64,000 nucleotides of DNA from an uncultured Croceitalea sp. (GCA_947503285.1 CANNDD010000005.1:186001-250000); one strand, 5' to 3'. Positions 33,811 to 43,613 are shown, counted from the first letter of the stretch. Notes: a model not told the origin generated them from the sequence alone. Numbers and translations are program-made.

Positions 33811-34644
33811 ATGACCCATTTCAATAAGTATTTATTTCTTCTCTCTTTGATATTTAGTTTTTACCATGGCTATACCCAAAACAAAGAAGTCGTCTTCAGT
33901 TCTGAATTGGTAGGAAATGATGGAGTCATAGGAATAAATGAATTAGTAAAAATCAAATTCACCGGCAATGTAGATTTTGATGGTATTAGTAATCTCCCTT
34001 TTAAAGACTTTAAAATTATAAGTGGCCCAACCCCTTCAATTTACACTGATAAAGAAACTGGAAAAAGAGTAAGAAAGGAAAGCTCCGGTTCCTTACTCAA
34101 ATCTTACTATTACATTCTAATGCCAGAAAAATTGGGAATTCTAAATATTAGGGCTGAACAAATGGAGTTTAAAGAAAGGTTATACGAAGCCCCACCAATA
34201 GGAATTAAGGTAACTGATAGTGTTGAAATTGTAGATTACATAACCAGTGGAATGATAACTGCACAAGAAGAAATTCAATTAACTGCCGAAGTAATTTATA
34301 ATTCGACCCACAAAAATTCTCTAAATGTGGTTTATAAGTTATTCTTTCCTTATTCCATCGGTTTGCAAAGATTTGGGTTCTTAAAAGTTCCAGACTACAG
34401 TAAATTTAAAGGAGTTGATGCGCCAATTACAGATTACGAGCCTAAAAAGGAAAATCATGACGGAAAAAACTATAGAAGTATTATTTTAAAAAGTTTTATT
34501 GTTCCGAGTGCAAAGGGTGAAGAATTTGAAATAGAGCCTTTATCTATAGAGTTGTTTTTTGAAGTTCCTACTTTTGAGTTAGATTCTAATGGAAGTAGAA
34601 TTTATGAATCTCTTTATTTTCATCTAGATTCAGTTCTAAAATAG
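33811..34644 (+). CDS. BatD-like secreted protein
   Basis: The 277-aa protein has an N-terminal signal peptide (FLLSLIFSFYHGYTQ) and then segments typical of BatD: VVFSSELVGNDGVIGINELVKI... split, F-KDFKIISGPTPS, SYYYILMPEKLGILNI. Full BatD proteins are ~500-600 aa with a C-terminal membrane helix; this one stops after about two Ig-like domains and lacks that helix. It is flanked by a 14-bp inverted repeat. In chromosomes BatD works with MoxR and vWA proteins; none are near, so its role on the ICE is unclear. Confidence 0.65.
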   Translation: MTHFNKYLFLLSLIFSFYHGYTQNKEVVFSSELVGNDGVIGINELVKIKFTGNVDFDGISNLPFKDFKIISGPTPSIYTDKETGKRVRKESSGSLLKSYYYILMPEKLGILNIRAEQMEFKERLYEAPPIGIKVTDSVEIVDYITSGMITAQEEIQLTAEVIYNSTHKNSLNVVYKLFFPYSIGLQRFGFLKVPDYSKFKGVDAPITDYEPKKENHDGKNYRSIILKSFIVPSAKGEEFEIEPLSIELFFEVPTFELDSNGSRIYESLYFHLDSVLK

Positions 34645-34673
34645 AGGGATTTGTTCAAAATTCAAAATAAGGA

Positions 34674-34757
34674 TTACTTATGATAGTACGACATCACTTT
34701 GTAGCCTTCCCTTAAAACAGCTTTATTTTCCCATGTGCAATATTCATTTCGATCAAT
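34674..34757 (-). pseudogene. Remnant C-terminus downstream of the broken amidase
   Basis: On the minus strand an open stretch reads IDRNEYCTWENKAVLREGYK and ends in MSYYHK followed by TAA. It overlaps the amidase stop in another frame. It contains the right arm of the 14-bp inverted repeat. It looks like the tail of a second gene joined to the amidase by deletion. Confidence 0.35.
34699..34712 (+). repeat. Right arm of the 14-bp inverted repeat flanking the BatD-like gene
   Basis: TTGTAGCCTTCCCT, the exact reverse complement of 33740-33753. Confidence 0.6.
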
Positions 34758-35148
34758 GGGTTATCTCAGGCGAATGATGAGCTAAATAAAGAGGCGTATA
34801 TGAACCTATCGATAGGGACGACACAAATAAATCCGCTTTTAAACTTTTAGTCAATTGACTTCTATCCGATAAGGAAATCAATGTATCTGTATATCGGGTC
34901 AGATAAATATCCAGTTCGCTATCAAAAATGGATTTGTTAAGGTTTAAAATCTCTTTAGCAACTTTCAAAACCACATCCTTTTCATACATGCCATTTATAC
35001 CAATGGCACCCGAATCAATTCCACCATGACCAGGGTCGATGACTACGACTATTTTCTGACTAAAAACGAAACATATTTTCAGCAGTAAAATCATAAAACT
35101 GACGTTTTTGAGCATCGAGCCATTCAAAATTTTTGGGGTTATCAACAT
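34753..35148 (-). pseudogene. Truncated N-acetylmuramoyl-L-alanine amidase
   Basis: The 131-codon frame starts like conjugation-linked Amidase_3 enzymes: signal peptide (FMILLLKICFVFSQ), then VVVIDPGHGGIDSGAIG with the first zinc His, YEKDVV with the Glu ligand, and SLSDRSQLTKSLKADLFVS. At the point where the family has the second zinc His (H-x-N) the frame changes to unrelated residues and stops. Full enzymes are ~220-260 aa. The catalytic C-terminal half is gone, so it is almost surely inactive. A functional copy would open peptidoglycan for the mating channel. Confidence 0.75.
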
Positions 35149-35313
35149 AAGAGCTTCAATTTTTCATACGATTTGATGCCAAATCATATCATTAAAAATC
35201 AATCTGTTATAAATAATATTTTATTCACAAAATACTGATAATCAGTATTTTGATATTCAATATAGTGTATTTTTCAAACAACGAAATCCAACAAATTTTA
35301 AATCAATTTCGAC

Positions 35314-35601
35314 ATGAAAAAATCACTATTCCTGACCGCTTTTTTACTGCTCATTTCCAATACCATTTTTGCCCAAATTGGGGGTATTGAAGATTCCGTT
35401 AACGATGTTTCCGATACCATAAGAGCCATCTTTCCCATTATTCTGGGAGTTATTTTCTTAATAGGCTTCCTATTCAATGCAGGACACTTTTTTGGTGAGA
35501 ATGCAGACCTCAAAAAAGGAATTACCCGAGTCTTGGTATTTGTACTTATTGCAGGTGCTGTGGTGGGCATATTTACCTATCTCATAGGTATCGTAGTATA
35601 G
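35314..35601 (+). CDS. TraE/VirB2-like pilin subunit
   Basis: The 95-aa protein has a signal peptide (LTAFLLLISNTIFAQ) and two hydrophobic helices: IRAIFPIILGVIFLIGFLF and VLVFVLIAGAVVGIFTYLIG. This size and two-helix form match the VirB2-type pilin/TraE proteins that begin Bacteroidota tra operons. It is the first gene of an eight-gene plus-strand transfer operon; the next gene begins 1 bp after the stop. Confidence 0.82.
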   Translation: MKKSLFLTAFLLLISNTIFAQIGGIEDSVNDVSDTIRAIFPIILGVIFLIGFLFNAGHFFGENADLKKGITRVLVFVLIAGAVVGIFTYLIGIVV

Positions 35602-35602
35602 C

Positions 35603-35887
35603 ATGAAACGCTACGAAATCTATAAGGATATCCGAAAGCGAGCGGTGATTATGGGATTGCCCATTTCATTGTTTGCTTTGATGATGACATCGGTCATCGG
35701 GTCATTGCTGTTCATCATCTTCTCCTTTAGTTTGTTGGTCATTATATCAACATTCCTTTTTAACGGATGCCTATACGTGGTATTGACCCAACTGACCAAA
35801 TACCCTGCGGTATTGCATTTCAAAAAAGTGTTCCCAACCACTATCAGTAATAAACGAGAAAGTCAACTCCATTATGAAAACCCATAA
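35603..35887 (+). CDS. TraF/VirB3-like membrane protein
   Basis: The 94-aa protein has two adjacent transmembrane helices (VIMGLPISLFALMMTSVIGS and FSLLVIISTFLFNGC) and a basic N-terminus (KRYEIYKDIRKRA). It matches DUF4133/TraF-type proteins encoded between the pilin and the VirB4 ATPase. It anchors the channel ATPase to the inner membrane. Confidence 0.8.
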   Translation: MKRYEIYKDIRKRAVIMGLPISLFALMMTSVIGSLLFIIFSFSLLVIISTFLFNGCLYVVLTQLTKYPAVLHFKKVFPTTISNKRESQLHYENP

Positions 35888-35910
35888 TGGGTATTTAAAA
35901 GGCAATCTTT

Positions 35911-38313
35911 ATGAATAAAATAAATCTATCCGCATACCATCCCATTCTAAGCATAGAAAAGCATATCGTTTTTGCGAATAATGGCAATGTGGTACTGTGC
36001 TATAAAGCAGACTTTCCAGAAATCTATTCCCTATCCGAAAAAGATTTTGAGGATATCCATGGTTCTTGGTTTCAGGCCTTCAAATCATTACCAACTAGCA
36101 CTGTTATCCTTAAACAGGACATCTATAAAAAAAGTCGCTATGAGGCGGATAATTTACCAAATGACAGCTTTTTAGAAAAGGCAACCTATCGCCATTTTAA
36201 AGGGCGGGAGTGTCTAACTCATAAATCTTATTTATACTTCACCCTGCCATTGGATAAGACTTTGAATGCTTCCAAGTTTACCAATCCGTTCCGTAAGGTG
36301 GAAAAGGGAATTCATAAACAACTGGACCATAATGTCCAAGAGTTTGTTGCTTCGGTAAATGATGCCGTTTCCTTTATCAATAATAGCCGCAGGGTGTCCC
36401 TGAGACAATTAAAGGAGAATGAAATTTTAGAGCTTACGAATGCTTACTTCAATGGTTTTAATGAGGGTTTTGATACCGATATTCAGCTCAAAAAGTCTGC
36501 TATTGAAATTGGGGAGAACCATTTTGATGTATTGGCGGTAAATAGTGAACTCTGTTTTGGTGATGCGGTACAAAGCAGTAAAACCAATGACAAGTTTACT
36601 TCGGATGATTTTGTCTTCCATCAGGGCTTTATTGATGGATTGGGATTGAACCTAAATGAAAACCATATCATCAACCAAATCATTTACCTAGATGACAAAC
36701 ACAAATGGCGAAAACTACTGGACAAGAAAATTGAAGAACTTAACAAGAGTTCCAACTTCGGAACACAGAACAAAGTCATTCAAAAGAGAATTGAAGCTAT
36801 TGTTGCTAAAATTAATGAAGACGACAGTTCAAGAATTATACGCGGGCATCTCAACATTGTTTTCTGGTGTCCGGAAGCCGGACAGCTAAAAAATATTGCT
36901 TCGAAGATTAAGACCGAATTCAAGGAACTGGATATCGTACCATATTATCCAAAAGGCGAAGAGCGGAAGCACTACTTTCTCAATTCCTATTGTTGCTTCA
37001 GTTCCAATTTCTCCAATGAAGATTTATACGTCACCGATTTAAAACATGCCCTGTGCCTGTATATCAATAACAGTAATTATAAATCAGATGAACAGGGCAT
37101 CATTTTCAATGATAGGCAATACAACATTCCTGTTTTAAAAGATGTTTGGGACGAGCAAAAGAAACGTATAAAGGCTAGAAACTTTGCCATTTTCGCCCCA
37201 ACGGGAGAAGGTAAATCCTTTTTAGCCAATAATATACTTCGGCAATACTTCGAGGCCGACGTTCGGCTGGTCATTATCGATTTAGGAGGCTCTTATTCCA
37301 AGTTTGCCAAGCTCTATCTCAATGACCATATCATTCTACGCTATGAGCAGGGAAAAAATTTGGGTATCAATCCCTTTTATATTTCCAATGAAGCAGATTT
37401 GACCCCTGAACGATTGGAAGACCTTGCCATTTTTCTATTGGAACTATTGGCTGAAGGTAATCAGGTTTCAAAAGCCAAGGAAGTGGCCATTAAAAAGGTA
37501 CTGCTGCATTACTACAAACACGTTCGATTAAATCACTCACTGGCTTCTTTGTATCAATTTATAGACGATAAAAAAGATGGCCTCATAGAGACTCTTAGTA
37601 TAAGGGAAGAGCATTTTAGTGTATACAACTTCCTGCATATCCTTTCCGAATATGTAGATGGTGGATTGTACAGCTTCCTGTTCAATGTGAGTGAAGACCA
37701 AACTTATAAGATTGAGGACAAGCGAATGATCGTCTTTGAACTGGATGAAGTGAAGGACAATAAGGAAATCCTTTCCGTAATGCTGAAACTCATCAAATCA
37801 GCTATCCAAAGAACCATCTGGCGTAACCGTTCCGAAAGAGGAATCATTCTTTTTGACGAGTTTGCCAAACAACTGAAGTTTGACAATGTTCTGGAAAGTG
37901 TCGAATTCTACTATCAAGCTATCCGAAAACAAAATGGAGCTATCGGTATCATTCTACAATCCATCAATCAATTGCCGAACAATTCCACATCGGCCAGTAT
38001 TCTGGAAAATACACAGGTCATTTACAGCCTTCGGAACGAAAAAGGGTACGAAGAGCTTCAAAAGCGATTGAACCTGTCGAGCCACGATTTGAACCAATTA
38101 AAGTCCATTCGCAACAACCTTACAGGAGATAGAAAGTACACGGAAATGTTCATCAAGATTGGAAAAGAAAGTAACATTTTTCGTCTTGAAGTGCCCAAAG
38201 AAGTTTATGCGGCTTACCTCACGGACGGAAAAGAAAGCGACCGCATAATGCGGATTTATGAAAAAACAAATGACATGGAAGAAGCCATAAATACATTCAT
38301 TAAACAATTATAA
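35911..38313 (+). CDS. Conjugative ATPase TraG/VirB4
   Basis: The 800-aa protein is the VirB4-type ATPase of the channel. Walker A is APTGEGKSFL (about residues 429-438), Walker B is GIILFDEFAK (about 643-652). A late GAIGIILQSINQLPNNSTSA block and the ending KTNDMEEAINTFIKQL are typical. It powers pilus assembly and DNA transfer. It stands between the VirB3 and VirB5 homologues, the canonical order. Confidence 0.92.
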   Translation: MNKINLSAYHPILSIEKHIVFANNGNVVLCYKADFPEIYSLSEKDFEDIHGSWFQAFKSLPTSTVILKQDIYKKSRYEADNLPNDSFLEKATYRHFKGRECLTHKSYLYFTLPLDKTLNASKFTNPFRKVEKGIHKQLDHNVQEFVASVNDAVSFINNSRRVSLRQLKENEILELTNAYFNGFNEGFDTDIQLKKSAIEIGENHFDVLAVNSELCFGDAVQSSKTNDKFTSDDFVFHQGFIDGLGLNLNENHIINQIIYLDDKHKWRKLLDKKIEELNKSSNFGTQNKVIQKRIEAIVAKINEDDSSRIIRGHLNIVFWCPEAGQLKNIASKIKTEFKELDIVPYYPKGEERKHYFLNSYCCFSSNFSNEDLYVTDLKHALCLYINNSNYKSDEQGIIFNDRQYNIPVLKDVWDEQKKRIKARNFAIFAPTGEGKSFLANNILRQYFEADVRLVIIDLGGSYSKFAKLYLNDHIILRYEQGKNLGINPFYISNEADLTPERLEDLAIFLLELLAEGNQVSKAKEVAIKKVLLHYYKHVRLNHSLASLYQFIDDKKDGLIETLSIREEHFSVYNFLHILSEYVDGGLYSFLFNVSEDQTYKIEDKRMIVFELDEVKDNKEILSVMLKLIKSAIQRTIWRNRSERGIILFDEFAKQLKFDNVLESVEFYYQAIRKQNGAIGIILQSINQLPNNSTSASILENTQVIYSLRNEKGYEELQKRLNLSSHDLNQLKSIRNNLTGDRKYTEMFIKIGKESNIFRLEVPKEVYAAYLTDGKESDRIMRIYEKTNDMEEAINTFIKQL

Positions 38314-38331
38314 ATCTAAAAAACGAAAACC

Positions 38332-38958
38332 ATGAAATCGAAGATTCACGAATACCAAAACCAATTTACGGCAATGAGTAAATTAAAAATCAAACTATTA
38401 GGAATAGCCCTAACCTTTGCCCTTTTAATGCCATCAGGCGCTGCCTGCCAAGGGATGCCAGTGTATGACAATACCAATTTTATCAGTTTTACCAAATCCC
38501 TGATAGAATCGGCAAAACAAACCTCTGAGCTATTAAAGACAGTTCAGTTTCTAAAGCAGCAAAAGGAGAATATTGAGAAGGTCAATAATGTCATTAGGCA
38601 GCTAAAGGCGGTTCGGGAAATAGCAAGGAACAACCAACGCTTGTTCAACATCGTACAGGATGATTTGCGGGAAATTCTCAATTCACCCTATATCAAATCT
38701 CATGAAGTGAATCGGGTTTCACAATCCTTTAATTCCATCATTGAAAACTCCTTATACGGATTGGAATATATCGACCAGATATTGTCCAGTAATACCCTTA
38801 AAATGACCGATGCAGAACGTGCTGAAGTCCTAAAGGACATGGAACTAAAATCCAAAGAAATGGTGGCTGAGATTGAAGCCAAGACGAAACGCTATCGTGA
38901 GATTATCGCCTTTCGTGAAATGCAGGCCGTTATCAACGGCAGAAAAGCAAAATATTAA
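38332..38958 (+). CDS. TraI/VirB5-like periplasmic conjugation protein
   Basis: The 208-aa protein has a signal peptide (IALTFALLMPSGAACQ) and a mature part made of long helices (TSELLKTVQFLKQQKENIEK, LREILNSPYIKS). A second start at 38374 would remove 14 residues and leave a better signal peptide. The helical periplasmic form and position after virB4 match TraI/VirB5 proteins, which sit at the pilus tip or channel. The next gene begins 1 bp after the stop. Confidence 0.78.
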   Translation: MKSKIHEYQNQFTAMSKLKIKLLGIALTFALLMPSGAACQGMPVYDNTNFISFTKSLIESAKQTSELLKTVQFLKQQKENIEKVNNVIRQLKAVREIARNNQRLFNIVQDDLREILNSPYIKSHEVNRVSQSFNSIIENSLYGLEYIDQILSSNTLKMTDAERAEVLKDMELKSKEMVAEIEAKTKRYREIIAFREMQAVINGRKAKY

Positions 38959-39804
38959 TTGATGTCTGTGATAGCTCTAAGCATTGGATTGGAATATGTT
39001 GATGCGTTGTTTACCACCATCAAGAACAGTGACTTTTCACAGTACACCATTACTGGAATGAAAGCATTGGCCATTCTGTTCTTTCTCATCAATATCCTTA
39101 AAAAGTATAATGAGGGGGTTGCCAACAACGAGGGATATACCTGGGGGCTGACCCCTGCAGAACTGGCAAAGAATTTTGCCGTGGTTATCCTGGTCATATT
39201 TTCAACGCAGGTGTTGGATGTTTTTGATACCATTCTTGTGGCTATCGAAACCCATTATCGGGACACGGCTCCTGCGCTCCTCCCGTTACAGATGCAAGAC
39301 ATTGATTTGGAACAAGATGTGGGCGCATTGGAAGCCGCCAAAAAAGCAATGGCCATGCTGTACGAAGCTCTGGTAACACCTTTATACGGCTTGAAAATGC
39401 TGGCTTTTATCATTGGGATATTCCTTTGGTTATTGGACTTGTTCATCTACCCATTATTCCTAGCAGAACGTTTCTTTTTGTTGGGCATCATGCAAGCCTT
39501 TTTTCCATTGGTCATAAGTCTTGCTGTATTTGAAAAGTTCCGTTCACTGGCCTATAATTTCTTTAAGCTCTATGCAGGAGTCTATATGTTGGTACCTGCT
39601 TTTTTCTTGGTGAATGTATTTGTAAACAACCTCTACACAGAAATCAATACCAACTTTTGGAATACCCTTTTTGGAACAGATTGGGGAAGTGCATTTTTTG
39701 CGCCATTACTTCAATTTGGCTCCATCGGATTTATCGTTTTACTCAAATTCAGGCTCTATCGCAGGGCAACCTCATTTGTCTTTAAACTCTTTTCCGGTGC
39801 CTAA
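38959..39804 (+). CDS. TraJ/VirB6-like channel membrane protein
   Basis: The 281-aa polytopic protein has about six hydrophobic segments: ITGMKALAILFFLINIL, FAVVILVIFSTQVLDVF, MLAFIIGIFLWLLDLFIY, FFLLGIMQAFFPLVISLAV, YAGVYMLVPAFFLVNVFV and FGSIGFIVLLKF. This matches TraJ-type proteins of Bacteroidota transposons and VirB6, which line the DNA path in the inner membrane. Translation probably starts with a TTGATG-type overlap at the previous stop. Confidence 0.82.
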   Translation: MMSVIALSIGLEYVDALFTTIKNSDFSQYTITGMKALAILFFLINILKKYNEGVANNEGYTWGLTPAELAKNFAVVILVIFSTQVLDVFDTILVAIETHYRDTAPALLPLQMQDIDLEQDVGALEAAKKAMAMLYEALVTPLYGLKMLAFIIGIFLWLLDLFIYPLFLAERFFLLGIMQAFFPLVISLAVFEKFRSLAYNFFKLYAGVYMLVPAFFLVNVFVNNLYTEINTNFWNTLFGTDWGSAFFAPLLQFGSIGFIVLLKFRLYRRATSFVFKLFSGA

Positions 39805-39841
39805 GGCACACTTAATTATAAAAACCAAAAATGAAATCTAG

Positions 39842-40468
39842 ATGAAAACACCCTATCAAAATATTTACAATGTTCTCCGCTTGAACCGATTCCTAGTTTT
39901 GGCTGTCGTTATTGGTGCTGTTTCGGTCTGTATTGCTTCAGTACTAATGGTCATAAAACTTCACAAAGAATCCGTCAATAATGCTTTTGTGGTCAATTCG
40001 GACGGAAGTGTCATTCCCCTTAAAATGGTACAGCAGCGCGAAAATCTGGAAGTAGAAGTGTTGTCGCATTTAGAACTGTTCCACACCTATTTCTATCACA
40101 TTGATGCAAGTAATTATGAAAAGAATCTGGAGAAAGCTTTGTGGCTTGGGAATAGCGCTGTGGATGCATTGTACAGACAGAAAAAAGCAGATGGCGTTTA
40201 CAACCGATTGTTGCAATATTCCTTAGTGCAAAAAGTGCTGAAGGTTGAATCGAAAATTGAAATACAAAATGAACCCTATGGGTTCGAAACCACAGTAATT
40301 TTTGAAATCAATCGTGGGTCGATAATCGACATTTATGAATTGACTACATCTGGGAATATTATACATGTGGATAGAAACTTTCCCAACAACACCCACGGAT
40401 TATTGATAACTAATTTTTTTGAAAACAAACTGAAAAAACTAGAGAATTATGAAGATAGAGAAGAATAA
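39842..40468 (+). CDS. TraK/VirB8-like conjugation protein
   Basis: The 208-aa protein has a short cytoplasmic N-terminus, one transmembrane helix (VLAVVIGAVSVCIASVLMVI, ~19-38) and a periplasmic alpha/beta domain (HLELFHTYFYHIDASNYEKN, VESKIEIQNEPYGFET) as in TraK/VirB8. It would scaffold the channel. The stop overlaps the traM start by 20 bp. Confidence 0.83.
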   Translation: MKTPYQNIYNVLRLNRFLVLAVVIGAVSVCIASVLMVIKLHKESVNNAFVVNSDGSVIPLKMVQQRENLEVEVLSHLELFHTYFYHIDASNYEKNLEKALWLGNSAVDALYRQKKADGVYNRLLQYSLVQKVLKVESKIEIQNEPYGFETTVIFEINRGSIIDIYELTTSGNIIHVDRNFPNNTHGLLITNFFENKLKKLENYEDREE

Positions 40469-41381
40469 AATCGTGTTCGTCGCCGTAATTTTGTGTGTGG
40501 TACTTTTTATTGCTTCCTACTCAGTGATTGTATTGGGAGAGGAAGAAGAACCAACGATTGAAAACAATCAGATTTCAATTCCAGAATTGAAGGATGAACA
40601 AAGGATCTACGGTTCTAAACTTGAGGCCATAGAAGATATAAAGGAAGAGAGACAATTTACGGCCCCTTCGCTTTATCCAGAACACATGGTGGACGAAAAG
40701 GGCTATTTCAATCCCGATTATATGGAATATGAAAAGCATCGTATCATCGATAGTATCTATCAAAATGGTACAATACGTTATGCTGAAAGACAGTATGATA
40801 ACATTGATGCTTTACAAGGACAATCTGTGCGACAACAAACCGATACCATAGCAGAGCTTAAAGAAAAAGAACCTTTCATTTCTACAAAAGAACTGGCATT
40901 GGAACATTTGCTGTTTTTTGCTTCACATCCTTCAGGGAATGATGCTCAAAAGGCCGAAACTGCGGACAATGAAATTTATGTTCGCGTGGATGGCACGCAG
41001 ACGGTGAAGAAAGATTATCGGTTACAGCTGCGCTTATCCAAAGCGGCTACGATAGATGGGAGAAATTATCCGAGAAATACATTGCTTTTTGGTTTTATAA
41101 GTTTTAAACCAAATCGCACGGTCATTGCTATCGAGAGTATTGATCACCAATCCGTAAAACTAAAAGCCTTTGACCTTCAGGATGGGGGTGAAGGTGTCTA
41201 TATCGAAAACAGCTTTCGAGCCAAAGCCACTCAAGAACTAATAGACAATGTTGCTGACGACATCAATATTGCGGGAGTTCCACAAGTCACAGGAATCAAA
41301 AGACTGTTCCAAAGAAGCAATCGAAGTGTCAAGGTGACCATAATCGATAATTATCAACTCATTTTAAAACCGAATCCATGA
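40449..41381 (+). CDS. TraM/VirB10-like conjugation protein
   Basis: The 310-aa protein has a transmembrane helix near the start (VFVAVILCVVLFIASYSVIV), a disordered acidic linker with many charged residues (~60-170), and a C-terminal domain with IYVRVDGTQTVKKDYRLQLR, LLFGFISFKPNRTVIAIE and RNTLLFGF. This order is that of TraM/VirB10, which bridges the inner and outer membranes. It overlaps traK and its own stop overlaps the next start. Confidence 0.85.
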   Translation: MKIEKNKIVFVAVILCVVLFIASYSVIVLGEEEEPTIENNQISIPELKDEQRIYGSKLEAIEDIKEERQFTAPSLYPEHMVDEKGYFNPDYMEYEKHRIIDSIYQNGTIRYAERQYDNIDALQGQSVRQQTDTIAELKEKEPFISTKELALEHLLFFASHPSGNDAQKAETADNEIYVRVDGTQTVKKDYRLQLRLSKAATIDGRNYPRNTLLFGFISFKPNRTVIAIESIDHQSVKLKAFDLQDGGEGVYIENSFRAKATQELIDNVADDINIAGVPQVTGIKRLFQRSNRSVKVTIIDNYQLILKPNP

Positions 41382-42172
41382 AAATTTTAACATCAATCTT
41401 CATTCTTCTCAGTATCTCCTTGCAGGGACAAACCAAAACTTTGGATACCATTTACGCCAATGATACTAAAAATGTGGCCCTGTTTTTTCCAGAACCGATT
41501 CGCCAGGGGATAACCGGCACATCCAATTTTGTATTCACGTATAACCGAGAAAAGGAGCAATATTTTGGGTTGTTGCAAGCCACTCCAGGGAGCGAAAGCA
41601 ATTTGTTGACAGTGACCAAAAATGGACAGGTCTACTCCTATATTTTGAAATACAAAGAGCAACTGCCAAATCTTAATTATTTCATTGCTACAAAAGAAAG
41701 TATTGGGAATGAAAGACCGAAACTTGAAATACGGAATCCAATTAAAAAATCGATTCAAGAGAATTCTGATAAGACCGTCTATTTTGATAAGTACTGTAAG
41801 TACCTACTAAAAATATCGAATGGATTTATTTCTTCTAAACAAAAAGAAGGGGTAGTTCTAAAACTGCTGAAAAAAGTATACAGGAGTTCTGAAGTGTATT
41901 TGGTGATGGAAATCAGGAACAAATCTGAAATTGATTTTGAAGTCGATTACTTGAATATATATCGTGTAAATGGCAACAAAAAACGAAAGGCCTCTTATCA
42001 GCGATTGGAACAGGAAGTTATTCACCAATACAAAATGCCCAGTCAAGTTAAAACTGGAGAGGGAAAACGATTTGTTTATGTATTACCAAAATTTGTTCTT
42101 GGTGATAATGAAAAATTAGAGATTGAGTTAAGGGAGTTTAAAGGGAGTAGGAGATTACATATAAATCATTAA
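41378..42172 (+). CDS. TraN/VirB9-like outer-membrane-associated protein
   Basis: The 264-aa protein has a signal peptide (SIFILLSISLQGQTK) and the DUF4138/TraN layout: TKTLDTIYANDTKNVALFFP, REKEQYFGLLQATPGSESNL and a C-terminal beta domain with VYRSSEVYLVMEIRNKSEID. VirB9-like proteins pair with VirB10 at the outer membrane. It is the last gene of the tra operon that can be recognised; no TraO or TraP genes follow. Confidence 0.83.
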   Translation: MKILTSIFILLSISLQGQTKTLDTIYANDTKNVALFFPEPIRQGITGTSNFVFTYNREKEQYFGLLQATPGSESNLLTVTKNGQVYSYILKYKEQLPNLNYFIATKESIGNERPKLEIRNPIKKSIQENSDKTVYFDKYCKYLLKISNGFISSKQKEGVVLKLLKKVYRSSEVYLVMEIRNKSEIDFEVDYLNIYRVNGNKKRKASYQRLEQEVIHQYKMPSQVKTGEGKRFVYVLPKFVLGDNEKLEIELREFKGSRRLHINH

Positions 42173-42251
42173 ATGAAACATACCTATATCTATCTGACCT
42201 CCCCAACCGCATTCTAGTATGTGTAATATGGTTGATTGAAAATGATCCCGG

Positions 42252-43574
42252 TTAATTTTTGAATTCAATATTGTTAAACATATGGTAAACCCTTTCTCCA
42301 ATTTCGGCGGTTACTTCAACTCCTACGTCAGTAGCAAAGTTACCACCTAAACTATTTGATATTTGTCTTTTAAATTCATTCCCTAGGAAATTACTCACCC
42401 CAGTATCCAAACTAGTATTGTCATCCAAAAAAATAGAAGCAATTTCAACCGTTCTTGTTACATTATTGGCATCTGTATCGAATATCCAACCTAAAAATTC
42501 ATAAAATGCCCTTTCGCCTGATTTGTTCTGCATGATTTTCTGGTGGTCAACAGAATGTGCCCCGACCATGTACTGGTGGCCACTTCCAAAAACAGGACCA
42601 TTATTAAACACTTTAATATAGAGATATTGATTATGATACGAATCAAATAGCACATTAGATTTGAGGGAACTAGATGCTAATTGTGTGAAGTCAGAATCGG
42701 TATAGACCTCTACTTGCAGTTTAGAATCAGAGGAACGCTCCTTAAATGTAATTACTCCTAATCTACTACCGTAATTATAATATTTATAAAACCTTGAGTC
42801 ATATTCTTGCAATTCTCCCGTGTAATAGTAGTTTTCATTAATTTCTATTATTGGCGCTTCCAAATGCTGGGAGGACGATTTGCGAAATGACTCCCCTTTC
42901 CAATCAAATTTAATGTCGTATGTTAGTTCTAATTCTCCTTTTTTACTGAAGGCTTTTTTAATATCATTCTTCAACGTAGTGAATTGGAGAGTATTAGTTT
43001 GGAAACGTTTAAGTGTAAATATGTCTGAGTAATTATAACCACTCTTTATAGGAAGAGATTCTGAACTAGTTTTACCATTAAATTGAATATCAATAGTCCC
43101 AGTTGCATTAAAGATACTTTGGGCAAATTCCTCTGTACTGCTATTATATTTGTTACGATAAAGATCTGTTCGGATATAAATACTAGGGTTATTTCTATCT
43201 CTAAAGCTGATGAGCGGCTCTATTTTCAAAGACTTGTTGGAAGAATAGCGTATTATACTATCACAGACGTATTTTCCTTTTTTATATTCCCCACATACTT
43301 TTAATACGATGGGTACATTACTTCCAATTTCTTTATCCGGAAGAATTACATTTTTCCTCGTGCTCTTTCTCGATAAGTAATCAGTGCTTGGAACCTTTAC
43401 TGTAATAATTTCTCTGATGGGTTTAACTTTCTTACCATTCCTAATATAATCTAAGTCTATGGAACAGCTATCATAATTGTTTTGATTGTAAGAGAGATTT
43501 TTAATTTCCGTCTTACAAGAAGCGAAGATTAATATACATAATAGAAGGAAAGAAACTTTGATATTATAATTCAT
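42252..43574 (-). CDS. Hypothetical lipoprotein (440 aa)
   Basis: The protein has a lipoprotein signal (LLLCILIFASCK, Cys20) and a long beta-rich mature part with NYSDIFTLKRFQTNTLQFTT and VLFDSYHNQYLYIKVFN, plus a late FGSGHQYMVGAHSVDHQ segment. No known family was recognised. It is convergent with the tra operon and 39 bp downstream of another secreted protein gene, with which it likely forms an operon. It may be an ICE surface protein such as an exclusion or adhesion factor; this is inference. Confidence 0.6.
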   Translation of the reverse strand: MNYNIKVSFLLLCILIFASCKTEIKNLSYNQNNYDSCSIDLDYIRNGKKVKPIREIITVKVPSTDYLSRKSTRKNVILPDKEIGSNVPIVLKVCGEYKKGKYVCDSIIRYSSNKSLKIEPLISFRDRNNPSIYIRTDLYRNKYNSSTEEFAQSIFNATGTIDIQFNGKTSSESLPIKSGYNYSDIFTLKRFQTNTLQFTTLKNDIKKAFSKKGELELTYDIKFDWKGESFRKSSSQHLEAPIIEINENYYYTGELQEYDSRFYKYYNYGSRLGVITFKERSSDSKLQVEVYTDSDFTQLASSSLKSNVLFDSYHNQYLYIKVFNNGPVFGSGHQYMVGAHSVDHQKIMQNKSGERAFYEFLGWIFDTDANNVTRTVEIASIFLDDNTSLDTGVSNFLGNEFKRQISNSLGGNFATDVGVEVTAEIGERVYHMFNNIEFKN

Positions 43575-43613
43575 TTAATCAGTGATTTCTTATAATAACT
43601 ATTGAATAATTGA

